From Vibrio nigripulchritudo ATCC 27043 (GTDB lineage: Bacteria > Pseudomonadota > Gammaproteobacteria > Enterobacterales > Vibrionaceae), in the NCBI RefSeq assembly GCF_000222685.1, contig NZ_AFWJ01000311.1:1-64000 (forward strand): a DNA stretch of 64,000 bases. The letters are read 5' to 3'. The notes below the pieces were generated by a model. That model searched no databases and was not told where the DNA came from. It saw only the letters and a program-made list of their open reading frames with translations. A program made the position numbers and the translations under genes. Positions 47,495 to 57,370 of this stretch are shown one piece after another (within the stretch, counting starts at the first letter, position 1; each line of letters opens with the position of its first letter).

Positions 47495-48796
47495 CTATTT
47501 TCCATAATCTAAAAACAGCTCAGGCAATATCAGAGATATGGCTGGGAAAAATGCAATGATCATCAGGGCAAACACCATCACCACAACCCAGGGCAGTATT
47601 TTACGTGCCAGTTGATCAAAAGGAATTTTACCCACTTGTGCTGCCATAAAAAGGTTCGCGCCAAGGGGAGGCGTCACAAACCCGATTGCCAATGCAATTA
47701 TCATGACTATGCCAAAGTGAATCAAATCGATTTCCAGTTTTGTCAGTACAGGCAACAAAACTGGCGTAAGGATGACGATCGATGCAAGAGTTTCAAGAAA
47801 AGTACCAATAATCAGAAGCAACACTATGGCGGCAATTAGCACCAAGTATTTGTTTTCCGTCACTGACACAACAAACTGCGCTAATTCCAAAGGAATTCGT
47901 TCTAGGGTGATAATTCGCCCGAACGCAACTGATGCACCAATGATGACGAGCACTGCAGATACCAAAAGTGCAGACTCCAACATGATTTTTGGAAGAGCTT
48001 TTACGGACAGTTCTCGATAAACAAAACAGGACACCACCAGCGCGTAAACCACTGCAACAGCAGACGACTCGGTAGGGGTGACAATGCCGCCATAAATTCC
48101 CCCCAGAACAACCAAAGGCATCAGCAACGCAAGCTTGGCATCGTTAAGTACTTTAAGGATTTCGCTAGTGCTTGTTGGCTCTTTAGGTATAACTGGCGCC
48201 ATGCCGACTGACTGGCGTCTGACCATGTAGTTGTAACCCATCAGCACAAGTGCAATCAGCATTCCGGGTAAAATTCCGGACATAAATAGAGCAGTAACCG
48301 AAACCCCCGCAGCCACTGCATACACAATCATGACGACCGAAGGAGGAATCATTACTCCCAACCCACCAGCACTCGCCACCATGGCACCAGCGTAGGCACG
48401 ATCATATCCCCGCTCGACCAAAGCAGGGATCATCGCAAGCCCTACAGCAGCTACCGTTGCACTGCCAGTACCAGAAATTGCGGCAAAGAACAGACACGCC
48501 ATGATGGTTACTGTGCCCAAATCTCCAGGTGCCCGACCAAACAACTTATCTGCAACCGCAATTAGCCTGCGGGAAATCCCTCCCTGACTCATTAGGTTAC
48601 CTGCCAGCGTAAACAACACCACGGCAATTAACGTAAAACTGTCTATTCCACTAACCAAACCTAACGCGTAGAGGTCAAATTTCAGAAACGGAATATTGGC
48701 AATGGCAAGCAAAGAAGCGACACCCAGAGAAATACCAATGGGAACTCCAATCAGTAAAAAAGCAAAAAAGCTACCGAACAAAATTATTGCCGTCAT
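47495..48796 (-). CDS. TRAP transporter large permease (DctM type)
   Basis: Twelve-helix sodium-coupled permease of a tripartite ATP-independent periplasmic transporter; conserved GVPIGISLGVASLL (about 14-27) and GFVTPPLGANLFMAA near the C terminus. I start it at ATG 48796, which overlaps the small permease by 4 bases (ATGA); a 44-residue upstream extension lies inside that gene. 433 aa. Confidence 0.93.
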   Translation of the reverse strand: MTAIILFGSFFAFLLIGVPIGISLGVASLLAIANIPFLKFDLYALGLVSGIDSFTLIAVVLFTLAGNLMSQGGISRRLIAVADKLFGRAPGDLGTVTIMACLFFAAISGTGSATVAAVGLAMIPALVERGYDRAYAGAMVASAGGLGVMIPPSVVMIVYAVAAGVSVTALFMSGILPGMLIALVLMGYNYMVRRQSVGMAPVIPKEPTSTSEILKVLNDAKLALLMPLVVLGGIYGGIVTPTESSAVAVVYALVVSCFVYRELSVKALPKIMLESALLVSAVLVIIGASVAFGRIITLERIPLELAQFVVSVTENKYLVLIAAIVLLLIIGTFLETLASIVILTPVLLPVLTKLEIDLIHFGIVMIIALAIGFVTPPLGANLFMAAQVGKIPFDQLARKILPWVVVMVFALMIIAFFPAISLILPELFLDYGK

Positions 48797-49293
48797 TCTT
48801 CCTGTCCTCCTTTGGGTGCAAAACACGATTCCCCATGCACCACTATTCGATACAGTGAATAACTCAGACGCAAAGTACAAAGTAAACCAGAGAAGATGAT
48901 GGCGGCGTAGAGTACGGCTGTAGACCACTGAGTTGCAGACAAGGTTTTACCACGCTCGACAGCTTGCTGAGTGATCTCAATACCGAGGTAACACACCGCA
49001 ATCGAATAAGTGAGGAACACAGCTTCAGCCAAAGCCATTACTGGGCGCTGTAACCATTGAGGTAAACTATCTACCAACAGGGTGACTCGCATGTGCCGAT
49101 GCTCTCGAATCGCATAGCTGATCCCGAAATAAATCATGTACACAAAACACAAGCGGGCAAGTTCATTGGCAATCACAATAGACGTGGAAAAGGCAAACCG
49201 TGCCACGACATCTGCAAATACCAACACCAATATTGCTGTAAGAGCTATGACTATTACGGTTGGCTCAAAATACTTTTCGATACTACGCCACAT
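48793..49293 (-). CDS. TRAP transporter small permease (DctQ type)
   Basis: Four-helix membrane subunit, 166 aa (TVIVIALTAILVLVFADVVARFAFSTSIVIANELARLCFVY). Overlaps the large permease gene; 24 bases after the binding-protein gene. It joins DctM and receives solute from DctP. Confidence 0.9.
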   Translation of the reverse strand: MWRSIEKYFEPTVIVIALTAILVLVFADVVARFAFSTSIVIANELARLCFVYMIYFGISYAIREHRHMRVTLLVDSLPQWLQRPVMALAEAVFLTYSIAVCYLGIEITQQAVERGKTLSATQWSTAVLYAAIIFSGLLCTLRLSYSLYRIVVHGESCFAPKGGQEE

Positions 49294-49317
49294 AACGACC
49301 GCCTCTTCGCTTCTGGA

Positions 49318-50301
49318 TTACTGTTTTAGTGCATTCATGAAATCTTCGTAAAAAGCGTCACCTACTTTTTTGCGAATGTCGGCTTCAATTGAAGAGTTCA
49401 TGGTTTCACCGAGGCGTTTTCTGTCATCGTCATACAGGCTGTTAATCTTTAACCCTTTCGCTTTGAGTTCGTCTAGGGTTTTGGTGTTGGTATCAAAAGT
49501 AAGCTGGCGCTGCAGAACAACGGTCTCTCTTGCCACTTCATCGATCAAAACTCGGTCATCAGACGGCAGATCTTGGTACCAATCCAAATTGGCAATCCAC
49601 AGCTCTGGCCAATAGATATGCTTTGTCAGCGAAACGTACTTCTGTACTTCGAAAAAACGTTCAATGATCATTGAAGACAGAGCACTTTCCTGCCCATCAA
49701 TCAGGTTTTGCTGCAACGAAGAATAAATCTCTCCCCACGCCAAAGGAACGGGAACCGCATCAACAGAACGCCAGGCTTTGATCGCTATAGGGTTGTCTGC
49801 TGAACGCATTCTCAATCCTTTAAAAGACTCATAACTGTCTAGCGGAGCACGATTGTTAGTGAAGCTCCTAAAACCGAGCTCCATAAAACCCATTGACTTC
49901 AATCCTCGATTCTCTATCGCTTCTCCCAATGCTTTGCCCGCTTTCCCATCTAACACACCACGAGCAGTTTCTTCATCTGGGAACAGTAAGAATTGATCTA
50001 AAACTGCCAGTTCATTGACAGTCGAAGACAGGTGCACAGAAGCCCCAGTAGTCATTGTGATGCTCCCTGACTGTACCAATTCCGTCATCTCTCTAACGCC
50101 ACCCAGTTGCCCACCAGGATAAATCTCTACTTGAATCTTGCCTTCGGAGCGCGATTCCAGTTCCTTTTCAAAATAGAGTAAAGACTGATGTATTGGCGAC
50201 ACTTCCGGTGTTGCGTGACCAATACGAATGGTGGTATCCGCCTGCGAAAATGCGCTAACCACCACACCACTAAACAAAAAGATTAGTGAAGAAAGTTTCA
50301 T
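49318..50301 (-). CDS. TRAP transporter substrate-binding protein (DctP type)
   Basis: Periplasmic binding protein, signal peptide about 1-21 (ending SQA-D). Two-lobe DctP fold with RIGHATPEVSPIHQS (about 26-40), the conserved Arg in GLRMRSADNPI (about 148-150) that in the family pairs with the ligand carboxylate, and GEIYSSLQQNLIDGQE (about 175-190). The ligand is therefore probably an organic acid or sugar acid; the exact one is unknown. Good GGAGGG Shine-Dalgarno. Confidence 0.93.
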   Translation of the reverse strand: MKLSSLIFLFSGVVVSAFSQADTTIRIGHATPEVSPIHQSLLYFEKELESRSEGKIQVEIYPGGQLGGVREMTELVQSGSITMTTGASVHLSSTVNELAVLDQFLLFPDEETARGVLDGKAGKALGEAIENRGLKSMGFMELGFRSFTNNRAPLDSYESFKGLRMRSADNPIAIKAWRSVDAVPVPLAWGEIYSSLQQNLIDGQESALSSMIIERFFEVQKYVSLTKHIYWPELWIANLDWYQDLPSDDRVLIDEVARETVVLQRQLTFDTNTKTLDELKAKGLKINSLYDDDRKRLGETMNSSIEADIRKKVGDAFYEDFMNALKQ

Positions 50302-50348
50302 GATATCCCTCCATGGAAATCCTAATTAGTAAGTTGAGATACGCAGAC

Positions 50349-50362
50349 TGCATACGTATGCC
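50349..50362. promoter_or_regulatory. Operator-like palindrome 1 of the TRAP operon
   Basis: TGCATACGTATGCC contains the perfect 12-bp palindrome GCATACGTATGC with a central CG, the LacI/GalR-type symmetry, 48 bases upstream of the dctP start. Confidence 0.65.
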
Positions 50363-50426
50363 AAAATCAGAATATGCTCAAAAAACAATCATAGCAACAG
50401 TATTATTAACATTTTGATCACAAAAC

Positions 50427-50440
50427 TGCATACGAATGCA
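50427..50440. promoter_or_regulatory. Operator-like palindrome 2 of the TRAP operon
   Basis: TGCATACGAATGCA, a near-copy of the first palindrome, centred 78 bases upstream of it. Two similar sites suggest looping or promoter blocking by the LacI-type regulator. Confidence 0.65.
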
Positions 50441-50478
50441 ATGTCGAGACATTGTTTGGATGGAGGAAAAAGAGGGAT

Positions 50479-50511
50479 AAAAAAACCGCCAGAGCTTTCA
50501 CTCTGGCGGTT
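50479..50511 (-). terminator. Terminator of purL
   Basis: Minus-strand stem ACCGCCAGAG/CTCTGGCGGT followed by seven T. Confidence 0.88.
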
Positions 50512-50548
50512 ACGGTAAACTGAGATTCAGTTGCTAGCGAAAACTCAA

Positions 50549-53500
50549 TTAACCGACATTTTTGCGAGCATTTTGGAACATACGCATCCAAGCGCCGTTC
50601 TCGCCCCAACCTTCTGGTGACCAAGAGTTGGCTACGGTACGGAACACACGCTCTGGGTGAGGCATCATGATGGTTACACGACCATCTTGTGTCGTCAGAC
50701 CCGTGATTGCGTTTGGAGAACCGTTCGGGTTGTTCGGGTATTGCTGCGTTGGGTTACCGTGGTTATCAACGTAACGCACCGCCACTGTACCAGACGCTTC
50801 AATTGCGGCTAGGTGCTCTGCATCGCGAACTTCAACACGACCTTCACCGTGTGACACTGCGATTGGCATACGAGAACCTTCCATACCATTGAAGAAGACA
50901 GAATCAGACTTCTGAACTTCGACCAGGCTGAAACGTGCTTCGAAACGCTCAGATTCGTTGCGCACGAAACGTGGCCACAAGTCAGCACCAGGAATCAGTT
51001 CTTTCAGGTTTGAAAGCATCTGACAGCCATTACACACACCAAGAGAGAAGGTGTCTTCACGCTTGAAGAAGCCTTCAAACTGCTCGCGTGCCTGACCGTT
51101 GAACAGGATGGATTTCGCCCAACCTTCACCTGCACCTAACACGTCACCGTAAGAGAAGCCACCACACGCCACAAGACCGTTGTACTCATCCAGTACTGCT
51201 TTACCAGTCAGGATGTCGCTCATGTGAATATCAGTCGCTTCAAAACCGGCGCGATCAAACGCCGCAGCCATTTCAACGTGAGAGTTAACGCCCTGCTCAC
51301 GCAGGATTGCCATCTTAGGTTTAGCGCCTTTCGCAATGTATGGTGCAGCGATGTCTTCATTCACGTCGTAGCTCAGTTTGACGTTCAGACCTGGGTCTGA
51401 GTTGTCTTTCTTCGCTTCGAATTCTTGGTCTGCACAGGCAGGGTTATCACGGAGACCTTGCATCTTGTGCGTTGTCTCTGCCCAGATAGTACGCAGCTCT
51501 GTGCGTGAACGCTCAAGCACAACTGTATCACCTGAAGTGATAACAAAGTCGTCAGAATCTTCAACACTACCGATAACGTGAGAGCATGTCTCCAAGCCAT
51601 TCGCAGCCAGAGTAGAAAGCACTGTATCCAAGTCGTCATTCTTAACCTGAACCACAGCACCCAATTCTTCATTGAATAGTGCTGCTAATGCATCTTCGCC
51701 CAGTTCTGCAATGTTAGCACGAACACCACAGTGACCTGCGAATGCCATTTCTGCCAGAGTGACAAACAAGCCACCGTCGCCTTTATCGTGGTATGCCACC
51801 AGCTTGTCATCACGAACAAGGGTTTGCATTGCGTCGAAGAAGCCTTTTAGTTGCTCAGCGTTGTCTACATCAGCAGGCTTGTCACCCAACTGTTTGTATA
51901 CCTGTGCCAGTGCTGTTGCACCTAAACGGTTCTTACCGTTACCCAGGTCGACCAGAACCAAAGATGATTCACCTTTGTCTGTTAATAGCTGCGGAGTGAC
52001 TGTCTTACGTACGTCTTCCACACGACCAAATGCCGTGATAACCAGTGAAAGTGGCGAAGTGACTTCTTTGTCCTCACCGTTTTCATTCCACTTAGTCTTC
52101 ATCGACATAGAATCTTTACCCACAGGGATAGTCAGACCTAGTGCCGGACATAGCTCTTCACCCACTGCTTTTACTGCTTCATAAAGACCAGCATCTTCCC
52201 CAGGGTGACCCGCTGGAGACATCCAGTTTGCGGACAGTTTGATGTGCTTGATGTCGCCAATGTCTGTCGCTGCAATGTTCGTCAGAGACTCACCTACAGC
52301 TAAACGGGCAGACGCGCCGAAGTCAAGCAGTGCAACTGGTGTACGCTCACCCATCGACATCGCTTCACCGTGGTAAGAATCGTAGCTTGCCGCCGTTACT
52401 GCGCAGTTCGCCACTGGAACCTGCCAAGGACCAACCATTTGGTCACGAGCAACCAAGCCCGTTACAGTACGGTCACCAATGGTGATAAGGAATGTTTTTT
52501 CTGCCACGGTAGGAAGACGAAGAACACGATCTGCCGCTTCGTTCAGCTCGATGCCGTCACGTGCGATAGCTGGGCTTTCCACTTTAAGTGTGGTCGCTTC
52601 ACGGTGCATCTTAGGTGTTTTACCTAACAAGATGTCCATTGGCATATCAATAGGCGTGTTGTCGAAGTGTGAATCTTCCAGCGTTAGGTGGCGTTCTTCA
52701 GTTGCTTCACCCACTACCGCATAAGGGGCACGTTCACGCTTACAGATAGCATCAAAAGTTTCCATGTTCTCTGGTGCGACCGCCATTACATAGCGCTCTT
52801 GTGACTCGTTACACCAGATTTCAAGCGGGCTCATGCTAAGCTCATCATTAGGAACATCGCGTAGCTGGAACTTGCCACCACGCTCACCGTCGTCACATAA
52901 CTCTGGCAGTGCATTTGAGATACCGCCAGCGCCCACATCGTGGATAAACGCGATTGGGTTGTCTTCACCCAACTGCCAACAACGATCAATCACTTCCTGA
53001 CAACGACGTTCCATCTCTGGGTTTTCACGCTGTACAGAAGCGAAGTCTAAGTCTTCAGCTGATTGACCCGAAGCCATAGAAGATGCCGCACCGCCACCAA
53101 GACCGATGTTCATCGCAGGACCACCCAGTACGATAAGTTTCGCACCTACTGGGATCTCTTTCTTCTGAACGTGCTCATCACGAATGTTACCCATACCACC
53201 AGCAATCATAATCGGCTTGTGGTAACCACGTACTTCTTCACCCGCGTGAGAAGTTACTTTTTCTTCGTAAGTACGGAAGTAACCTAACAGGTTAGGACGA
53301 CCAAATTCGTTGTTGAACGCTGCGCCACCTAGTGGACCTTCTAGCATGATGTCCAGAGCGTTAACGATACGACCCGGCTTACCGAAATCCGTTTCCCAAG
53401 GTTGCTCGTAACCAGGAATACGCAGGTTAGAAGTTGTGAATCCAACAAGACCCGCTTTTGGTTTACCACCAATACCAGTAGCGCCTTCGTCACGGATTTC

Positions 53501-54442
53501 ACCACCGGATCCGGTAGAAGCACCTGGCCAAGGAGAAATCGCTGTTGGGTGGTTGTGTGTTTCTACCTTCATCAGGATGTGAGCATCTTCGTGATGGTAG
53601 TTGTACTGGCGAGTTTCAGGATTTGGGAAGAAACGACCGACTTTCGAACCTGTCATTACCGCCGCATTGTCTTTGTAAGCAGACAGTACGTGATCTGGCG
53701 TAGTCTCGAAGGTGTTCTTGATCATCTTAAACAGAGACTTCTCTTGCTGCTCGCCGTCGATAGTCCAGTCTGCATTAAAGATTTTGTGGCGACAGTGCTC
53801 TGAGTTCGCCTGAGCAAACATCATCAGCTCGATGTCGTTAGGGTTACGACCCAGCTTAGTGAAGTTTTCCACTAAGTAGTCGATTTCGTCTTCTGCAAGG
53901 GCAAGACCAAGAGAAACGTTTGCTTCTTCAAGCGCCGCTCGACCGCCCGCTAAGATATCAACGTGAGCCACTGGCGCAGGCTCTGCAACTGTGAACAATG
54001 CAGATGCTGCTTCAAGATCAGTGAACACAGATTCCATCATGCGATCATGAATCAGGGCTTTGACTGCCTGAGTTTGCTCGCCAGACAGTTCAGCCGACGT
54101 TTCAATGTAGTACGCCGTGCCGCGCTCAAGACGTTTTACTTTCTCAAGACCACAGTTGATGGCGATATCCGTGGATTTAGAGGACCAAGGAGAAATAGTA
54201 CCCGGACGTGGAGTCACAAGAAGTAGAAGACCTTCTGGCTCGTGCTCTTCGATCGTTGGACCGTAAGTCAGCAGTTTTTCTAGCTTGTCGAGTTCAGACG
54301 CATCTAGATCCGCTGTCAGGTCAGCAAAGTGCATAAACTCAGCGTAAATACCTGTTACTGGCAGGCTTTGCTCACGACAAAGTTCAAGTAATTTGTTAAC
54401 ACGAAACTCAGAAAGAGCTGGGGAGCCACGCAAAATTCTCAT
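50549..54442 (-). CDS. purL: Phosphoribosylformylglycinamidine synthase
   Basis: ATP- and glutamine-dependent fourth step of purine synthesis; large single-chain form, 1297 aa. N-terminal linker, two AIRS-like synthase halves ([27 protein letters not shown]) and a C-terminal glutaminase with nucleophilic Cys in [10 protein letters not shown] (about 1137) and HGEGR. ATG 54442 ([10 protein letters not shown]) matches E. coli. A PurR-like box lies upstream. Confidence 0.98.
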   Translation of the reverse strand: MRILRGSPALSEFRVNKLLELCREQSLPVTGIYAEFMHFADLTADLDASELDKLEKLLTYGPTIEEHEPEGLLLLVTPRPGTISPWSSKSTDIAINCGLEKVKRLERGTAYYIETSAELSGEQTQAVKALIHDRMMESVFTDLEAASALFTVAEPAPVAHVDILAGGRAALEEANVSLGLALAEDEIDYLVENFTKLGRNPNDIELMMFAQANSEHCRHKIFNADWTIDGEQQEKSLFKMIKNTFETTPDHVLSAYKDNAAVMTGSKVGRFFPNPETRQYNYHHEDAHILMKVETHNHPTAISPWPGASTGSGGEIRDEGATGIGGKPKAGLVGFTTSNLRIPGYEQPWETDFGKPGRIVNALDIMLEGPLGGAAFNNEFGRPNLLGYFRTYEEKVTSHAGEEVRGYHKPIMIAGGMGNIRDEHVQKKEIPVGAKLIVLGGPAMNIGLGGGAASSMASGQSAEDLDFASVQRENPEMERRCQEVIDRCWQLGEDNPIAFIHDVGAGGISNALPELCDDGERGGKFQLRDVPNDELSMSPLEIWCNESQERYVMAVAPENMETFDAICKRERAPYAVVGEATEERHLTLEDSHFDNTPIDMPMDILLGKTPKMHREATTLKVESPAIARDGIELNEAADRVLRLPTVAEKTFLITIGDRTVTGLVARDQMVGPWQVPVANCAVTAASYDSYHGEAMSMGERTPVALLDFGASARLAVGESLTNIAATDIGDIKHIKLSANWMSPAGHPGEDAGLYEAVKAVGEELCPALGLTIPVGKDSMSMKTKWNENGEDKEVTSPLSLVITAFGRVEDVRKTVTPQLLTDKGESSLVLVDLGNGKNRLGATALAQVYKQLGDKPADVDNAEQLKGFFDAMQTLVRDDKLVAYHDKGDGGLFVTLAEMAFAGHCGVRANIAELGEDALAALFNEELGAVVQVKNDDLDTVLSTLAANGLETCSHVIGSVEDSDDFVITSGDTVVLERSRTELRTIWAETTHKMQGLRDNPACADQEFEAKKDNSDPGLNVKLSYDVNEDIAAPYIAKGAKPKMAILREQGVNSHVEMAAAFDRAGFEATDIHMSDILTGKAVLDEYNGLVACGGFSYGDVLGAGEGWAKSILFNGQAREQFEGFFKREDTFSLGVCNGCQMLSNLKELIPGADLWPRFVRNESERFEARFSLVEVQKSDSVFFNGMEGSRMPIAVSHGEGRVEVRDAEHLAAIEASGTVAVRYVDNHGNPTQQYPNNPNGSPNAITGLTTQDGRVTIMMPHPERVFRTVANSWSPEGWGENGAWMRMFQNARKNVG

Positions 54443-54548
54443 GTGCTTAGGTCTCTTATGCAGTTAGTTAAGGTGATATTGCAATAAATTCAATGAGTTA
54501 GAATCAACCCGAAAACTCATACCAATTTCACCTCGCTTTTGCGGGCGT

Positions 54549-54599
54549 ATTATAGAGGAAAAAATTTGTGACGTAACCTCAAATAGCAACCGTTTGCGT
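54549..54599 (-). promoter_or_regulatory. purL promoter with PurR-like box
   Basis: Minus strand -35 TTACGT (54571-54576), 16 bases, -10 TATAAT (54549-54554). Just upstream, 54584-54599 matches the PurR consensus ACGCAAACGTTTGCGT at 13 of 16 positions. The remainder of the 329-bp region between purL and mltF shows no gene. Confidence 0.75.
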
Positions 54600-54771
54600 C
54601 TTTTTTTGTCGCACGCGGTTTCAGACGCCTCTCAATTCTGACCTCGGTTGAGTAGATGAGTGAACTTTCATCCACCAGCTCGCGCTTTTTAATTCTTTTT
54701 AAGCATCTGACTTTGCCCTACTGACCTGCTTTGATATAAAGAGGGCTCAGCTTTAATATGAGTATGTCACT

Positions 54772-56346
54772 TTGAGTAATTTTGCCCCGTTAGTTTGGTT
54801 AAGGCGATTAACACTTTTCTCCCTTTTCAGCCTTGTGCTGGCTGGCTGTCAGATAGAATCGAACCCCAAGAGCGAACTGGAAAAAGTTCGCGAAAGAGGC
54901 ACGTTGAGAGTCGGAACCTTAAATAACCAACTGTCTTATTACATTGGTCCTGATGGTCCAACCGGGTTGGATTTCGAACTGGCGAAGCGATTTGCTGACG
55001 AATTGGGCGTAAAACTTGAAATGAAACCTGCCTATCGTTTAGCTGAGCTGTTCCCAGCACTAGAACGTGGCGAAATTGACATGATTGCCGCAGGCCTGAG
55101 CCAAACCCCAGACAGACTAAAGCAGTTTAGAGCAGGTCCCGCTTACTATTACGTTTCTCAGCAAGTGGTCTACAAAAAAGGCACCTGGAGGCCACGTAAT
55201 GTCGACCAGCTCGTCGACAAACAAATCCCTATTGTCGTGGTGAAAGATTCTCACTTTGAACGTACGTTAAAAGCACTGCAAAAAGAAAAACCTGGGCTCA
55301 TCTACCGAGATGAACACGATGCAGACGTTAATGATCTCCTTCAAAAGGTCTACAAAGGTGAACTGGCACTGACGATGGCGGATTCTGTAGAATTGTCACT
55401 TTCTCAGCGCCTCTACCCTTCTTTGGCACTCGCTTTTGAACTGACAGAAGATCAGCCTATTTCCTGGTACATGCGTCGCAGCGACGACGAAAGCCTGTAT
55501 GCCTTACTGATTGAATTCTTCGGTCTGCTGAAACAATCCGGTGACTTGGCACGTTTGGAAGAGAAATACTTCGGTCACGTAGAAAGCTTCGATTTCGTTG
55601 ACACACGTGCCTTTATTCGTGCTCTGGACAGTAAGCTTCCAAAGTGGGAATCCCTGTTTAAAAAGCATTCCAACGAGTTTGACTGGCGTTTGATCGCTGC
55701 TTTGGCCTATCAGGAATCCCATTGGAACCCTCTGGCTAAATCGCCAACCGGTGTTCGGGGCATGATGATGTTAACCCTGCCTACTGCGAAAAGTGTCGGG
55801 GTGAAAAACCGGCTCGACCCGGAGCAATCTGTACGTGGTGGTGTGGAGTACTTGCGACGTATTGTGGATCGCGTACCCGATTCCATTTCAGAGCATGAGA
55901 AAATCTGGTTTGCATTAGCGTCTTATAACGTCGGTTATGGTCACATGATGGACGCGCGCCGCCTGACCAAACGTCAGGGTGGCGACCCGGATTCATGGGC
56001 AGATGTGAAAGATCGCCTGCCTTTGCTACGCAAAAAAGAGTTCTACAGTAAAACACGCTATGGTTACGCGCGTGGCGATGAAGCTAGGAACTACGTAGAA
56101 AATATCCGTCGCTACTACCAATCGATCATTGGTCATGTGGATAAACAGCGAATCGATAATGAAGAGCTCAGTATTGATGACTTACAGGTGATTGATGTGC
56201 CTATCTCTTCCGCAGCAGGCTCTTCTGCGTCAGAGTCGGTTTCTAATGCTGAAACTACAAACGACGAAGAGCCCTCTGAAAAAGAGAACGTTGATTCAAA
56301 CAAGGCGTCTTCAGAAGAAAGTAAATCAACAGAAGATAAGAAGTAA
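54772..56346 (+). CDS. mltF: Membrane-bound lytic murein transglycosylase F
   Basis: Peptidoglycan-cleaving lipoprotein of the outer membrane. Signal peptide with lipobox LAGC (Cys about 26), an SBP_bac_3 regulatory domain (about 45-265), an SLT catalytic domain (about 290-440) with the catalytic Glu in YQESHWNP, and a long acidic Ser/Glu-rich tail (about 480-524). The start appears to be TTG at 54772; an ATG at 54758 is in another frame and stops after five codons. Divergent from purL, as in E. coli. Confidence 0.93.
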   Translation: MSNFAPLVWLRRLTLFSLFSLVLAGCQIESNPKSELEKVRERGTLRVGTLNNQLSYYIGPDGPTGLDFELAKRFADELGVKLEMKPAYRLAELFPALERGEIDMIAAGLSQTPDRLKQFRAGPAYYYVSQQVVYKKGTWRPRNVDQLVDKQIPIVVVKDSHFERTLKALQKEKPGLIYRDEHDADVNDLLQKVYKGELALTMADSVELSLSQRLYPSLALAFELTEDQPISWYMRRSDDESLYALLIEFFGLLKQSGDLARLEEKYFGHVESFDFVDTRAFIRALDSKLPKWESLFKKHSNEFDWRLIAALAYQESHWNPLAKSPTGVRGMMMLTLPTAKSVGVKNRLDPEQSVRGGVEYLRRIVDRVPDSISEHEKIWFALASYNVGYGHMMDARRLTKRQGGDPDSWADVKDRLPLLRKKEFYSKTRYGYARGDEARNYVENIRRYYQSIIGHVDKQRIDNEELSIDDLQVIDVPISSAAGSSASESVSNAETTNDEEPSEKENVDSNKASSEESKSTEDKK

Positions 56347-56649
56347 TCCTACCGCGCTCGAATCCTCTTTCGGGCGCGAATTTTTCTCTCTTGAATAGCA
56401 GTCATTCGACAACAAAATCCTACCACTTGAAAAATGTTAAATTCGCCCTTACATTGAACGGGATGGTGATTGATCTTGATTCGTCATCAACCCGTAACAA
56501 TCGAAGCTTATAAACAGTGCTTCGCAGTAAACGAAATCTCACTTTTCGCCGCAGACAAGACGTAGTGAAAAGCGGTGGAATGAGTGATTGGGCGGTGCCA
56601 GAAAAACAAAACAGCGCCGTTATTGTTAGCTTGGTAGAGGAGAGAAACT
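56347..56649. other. Spacer between mltF and the 45-codon ORF
   Basis: About 300 bp with no longer reading frame. It begins with a GC-rich imperfect hairpin (CGCGCTCGAA/TTTCGGGCGCG) followed by TTTTT at 56356-56387 that probably terminates mltF. The rest is the upstream region of the small ORF; no strong promoter is clear. Confidence 0.45.
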
Positions 56650-56787
56650 ATGTTCTCCAAAAGAAAGTCGTCTAAACGACTGCTCCAAAAGGCTGTATCT
56701 TCTAACCGTCGTAAGCGAATGCTTGCCAATAACAAGAAAAAAGTGATTTGGCGTAGCAGAGCTTTTGCTCTTTGCTTCGACTCTTAA
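56650..56787 (+). CDS. Small, very basic 45-codon ORF
   Basis: Forty-five residues starting MFSKRKSSKRLLQKAV, with about 15 Lys/Arg and one Asp, and ending in ALCFDS. The ATG follows GGAG by 8 bases (AGGAGAGAAACT), a good ribosome binding site. I do not recognise the family. Charge and size suggest a nucleic-acid- or ribosome-associated small protein or a regulatory peptide, but a chance ORF is not excluded. It is convergent with tadA; an 8-bp stem GGCAAACA/TGTTTGCC at 56812-56837 lies between their ends. Confidence 0.45.
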   Translation: MFSKRKSSKRLLQKAVSSNRRKRMLANNKKKVIWRSRAFALCFDS

Positions 56788-56820
56788 TTCAGAAGATACG
56801 GTATTTCTAAACGGCAAACA

Positions 56821-57330
56821 TCAGTCCTGGTGTTTGCCATTAGATTTCTTCTCTTTCAGCGCTTTCTTCTCTTTACGTCTTCTCTTGAAAAAACTCTGTA
56901 ACTGTTCGCGACACTCTTGTTCCAGCAAACCGGACTCTATTACTGCATAGTGATATGACGCCTGGCTTTCAAACAGATTTAATACTGTACCTGCTGCCCC
57001 CGCTTTTAAATCGGGCGCGCCATAAACAATGCGCTTTACACGGCTATGAAGCAGAGCACCAGCACACATGGGGCAAGGCTCTAGCGTCACGTACAAAGTG
57101 GTATCTAGCAGACGATAGTTTTCAATGGCTGAACCCGCTTTGCGGAGTACCTGAATTTCGGCATGGGCAGTCGCGTCGTGCTGACCAATCGAGCGATTCC
57201 ACCCTTCGGCAATAACTTCTCCGTCTTTGACCAGAACAGCGCCGACTGGGACTTCCCCTTCCTGTTCGGCTCTGTCTGCTAACGCCATGGCATGGCGCAT
57301 AAACTGTTCGTCTTGTTCGCTAAAAGGCAC
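56821..57330 (-). CDS. tadA: tRNA(Arg) adenosine(34) deaminase TadA
   Basis: Converts A34 to inosine in tRNA-Arg(ACG). Zinc site H56-A-E58 and P-C86-xx-C89 in TAHAEI and LEPCPMCAGA. Lys/Arg-rich C terminus. 169 aa. GTG start; the N-terminal EQFMRHAMALADRA helix is required by the family. Order tadA-mltF-purL as in E. coli. Confidence 0.96.
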   Translation of the reverse strand: MPFSEQDEQFMRHAMALADRAEQEGEVPVGAVLVKDGEVIAEGWNRSIGQHDATAHAEIQVLRKAGSAIENYRLLDTTLYVTLEPCPMCAGALLHSRVKRIVYGAPDLKAGAAGTVLNLFESQASYHYAVIESGLLEQECREQLQSFFKRRRKEKKALKEKKSNGKHQD

Positions 57331-57370
57331 GTTTTTTCTCGATGTATCGGCTTCTGAGGCGGATTATATT

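Noticed and set aside
50412-50426. CRP-like TTTTGATCACAAAA upstream of dctP
   Set aside because: Palindromic, but the TGTGA half is missing; the LacI-type dyads explain the region better.
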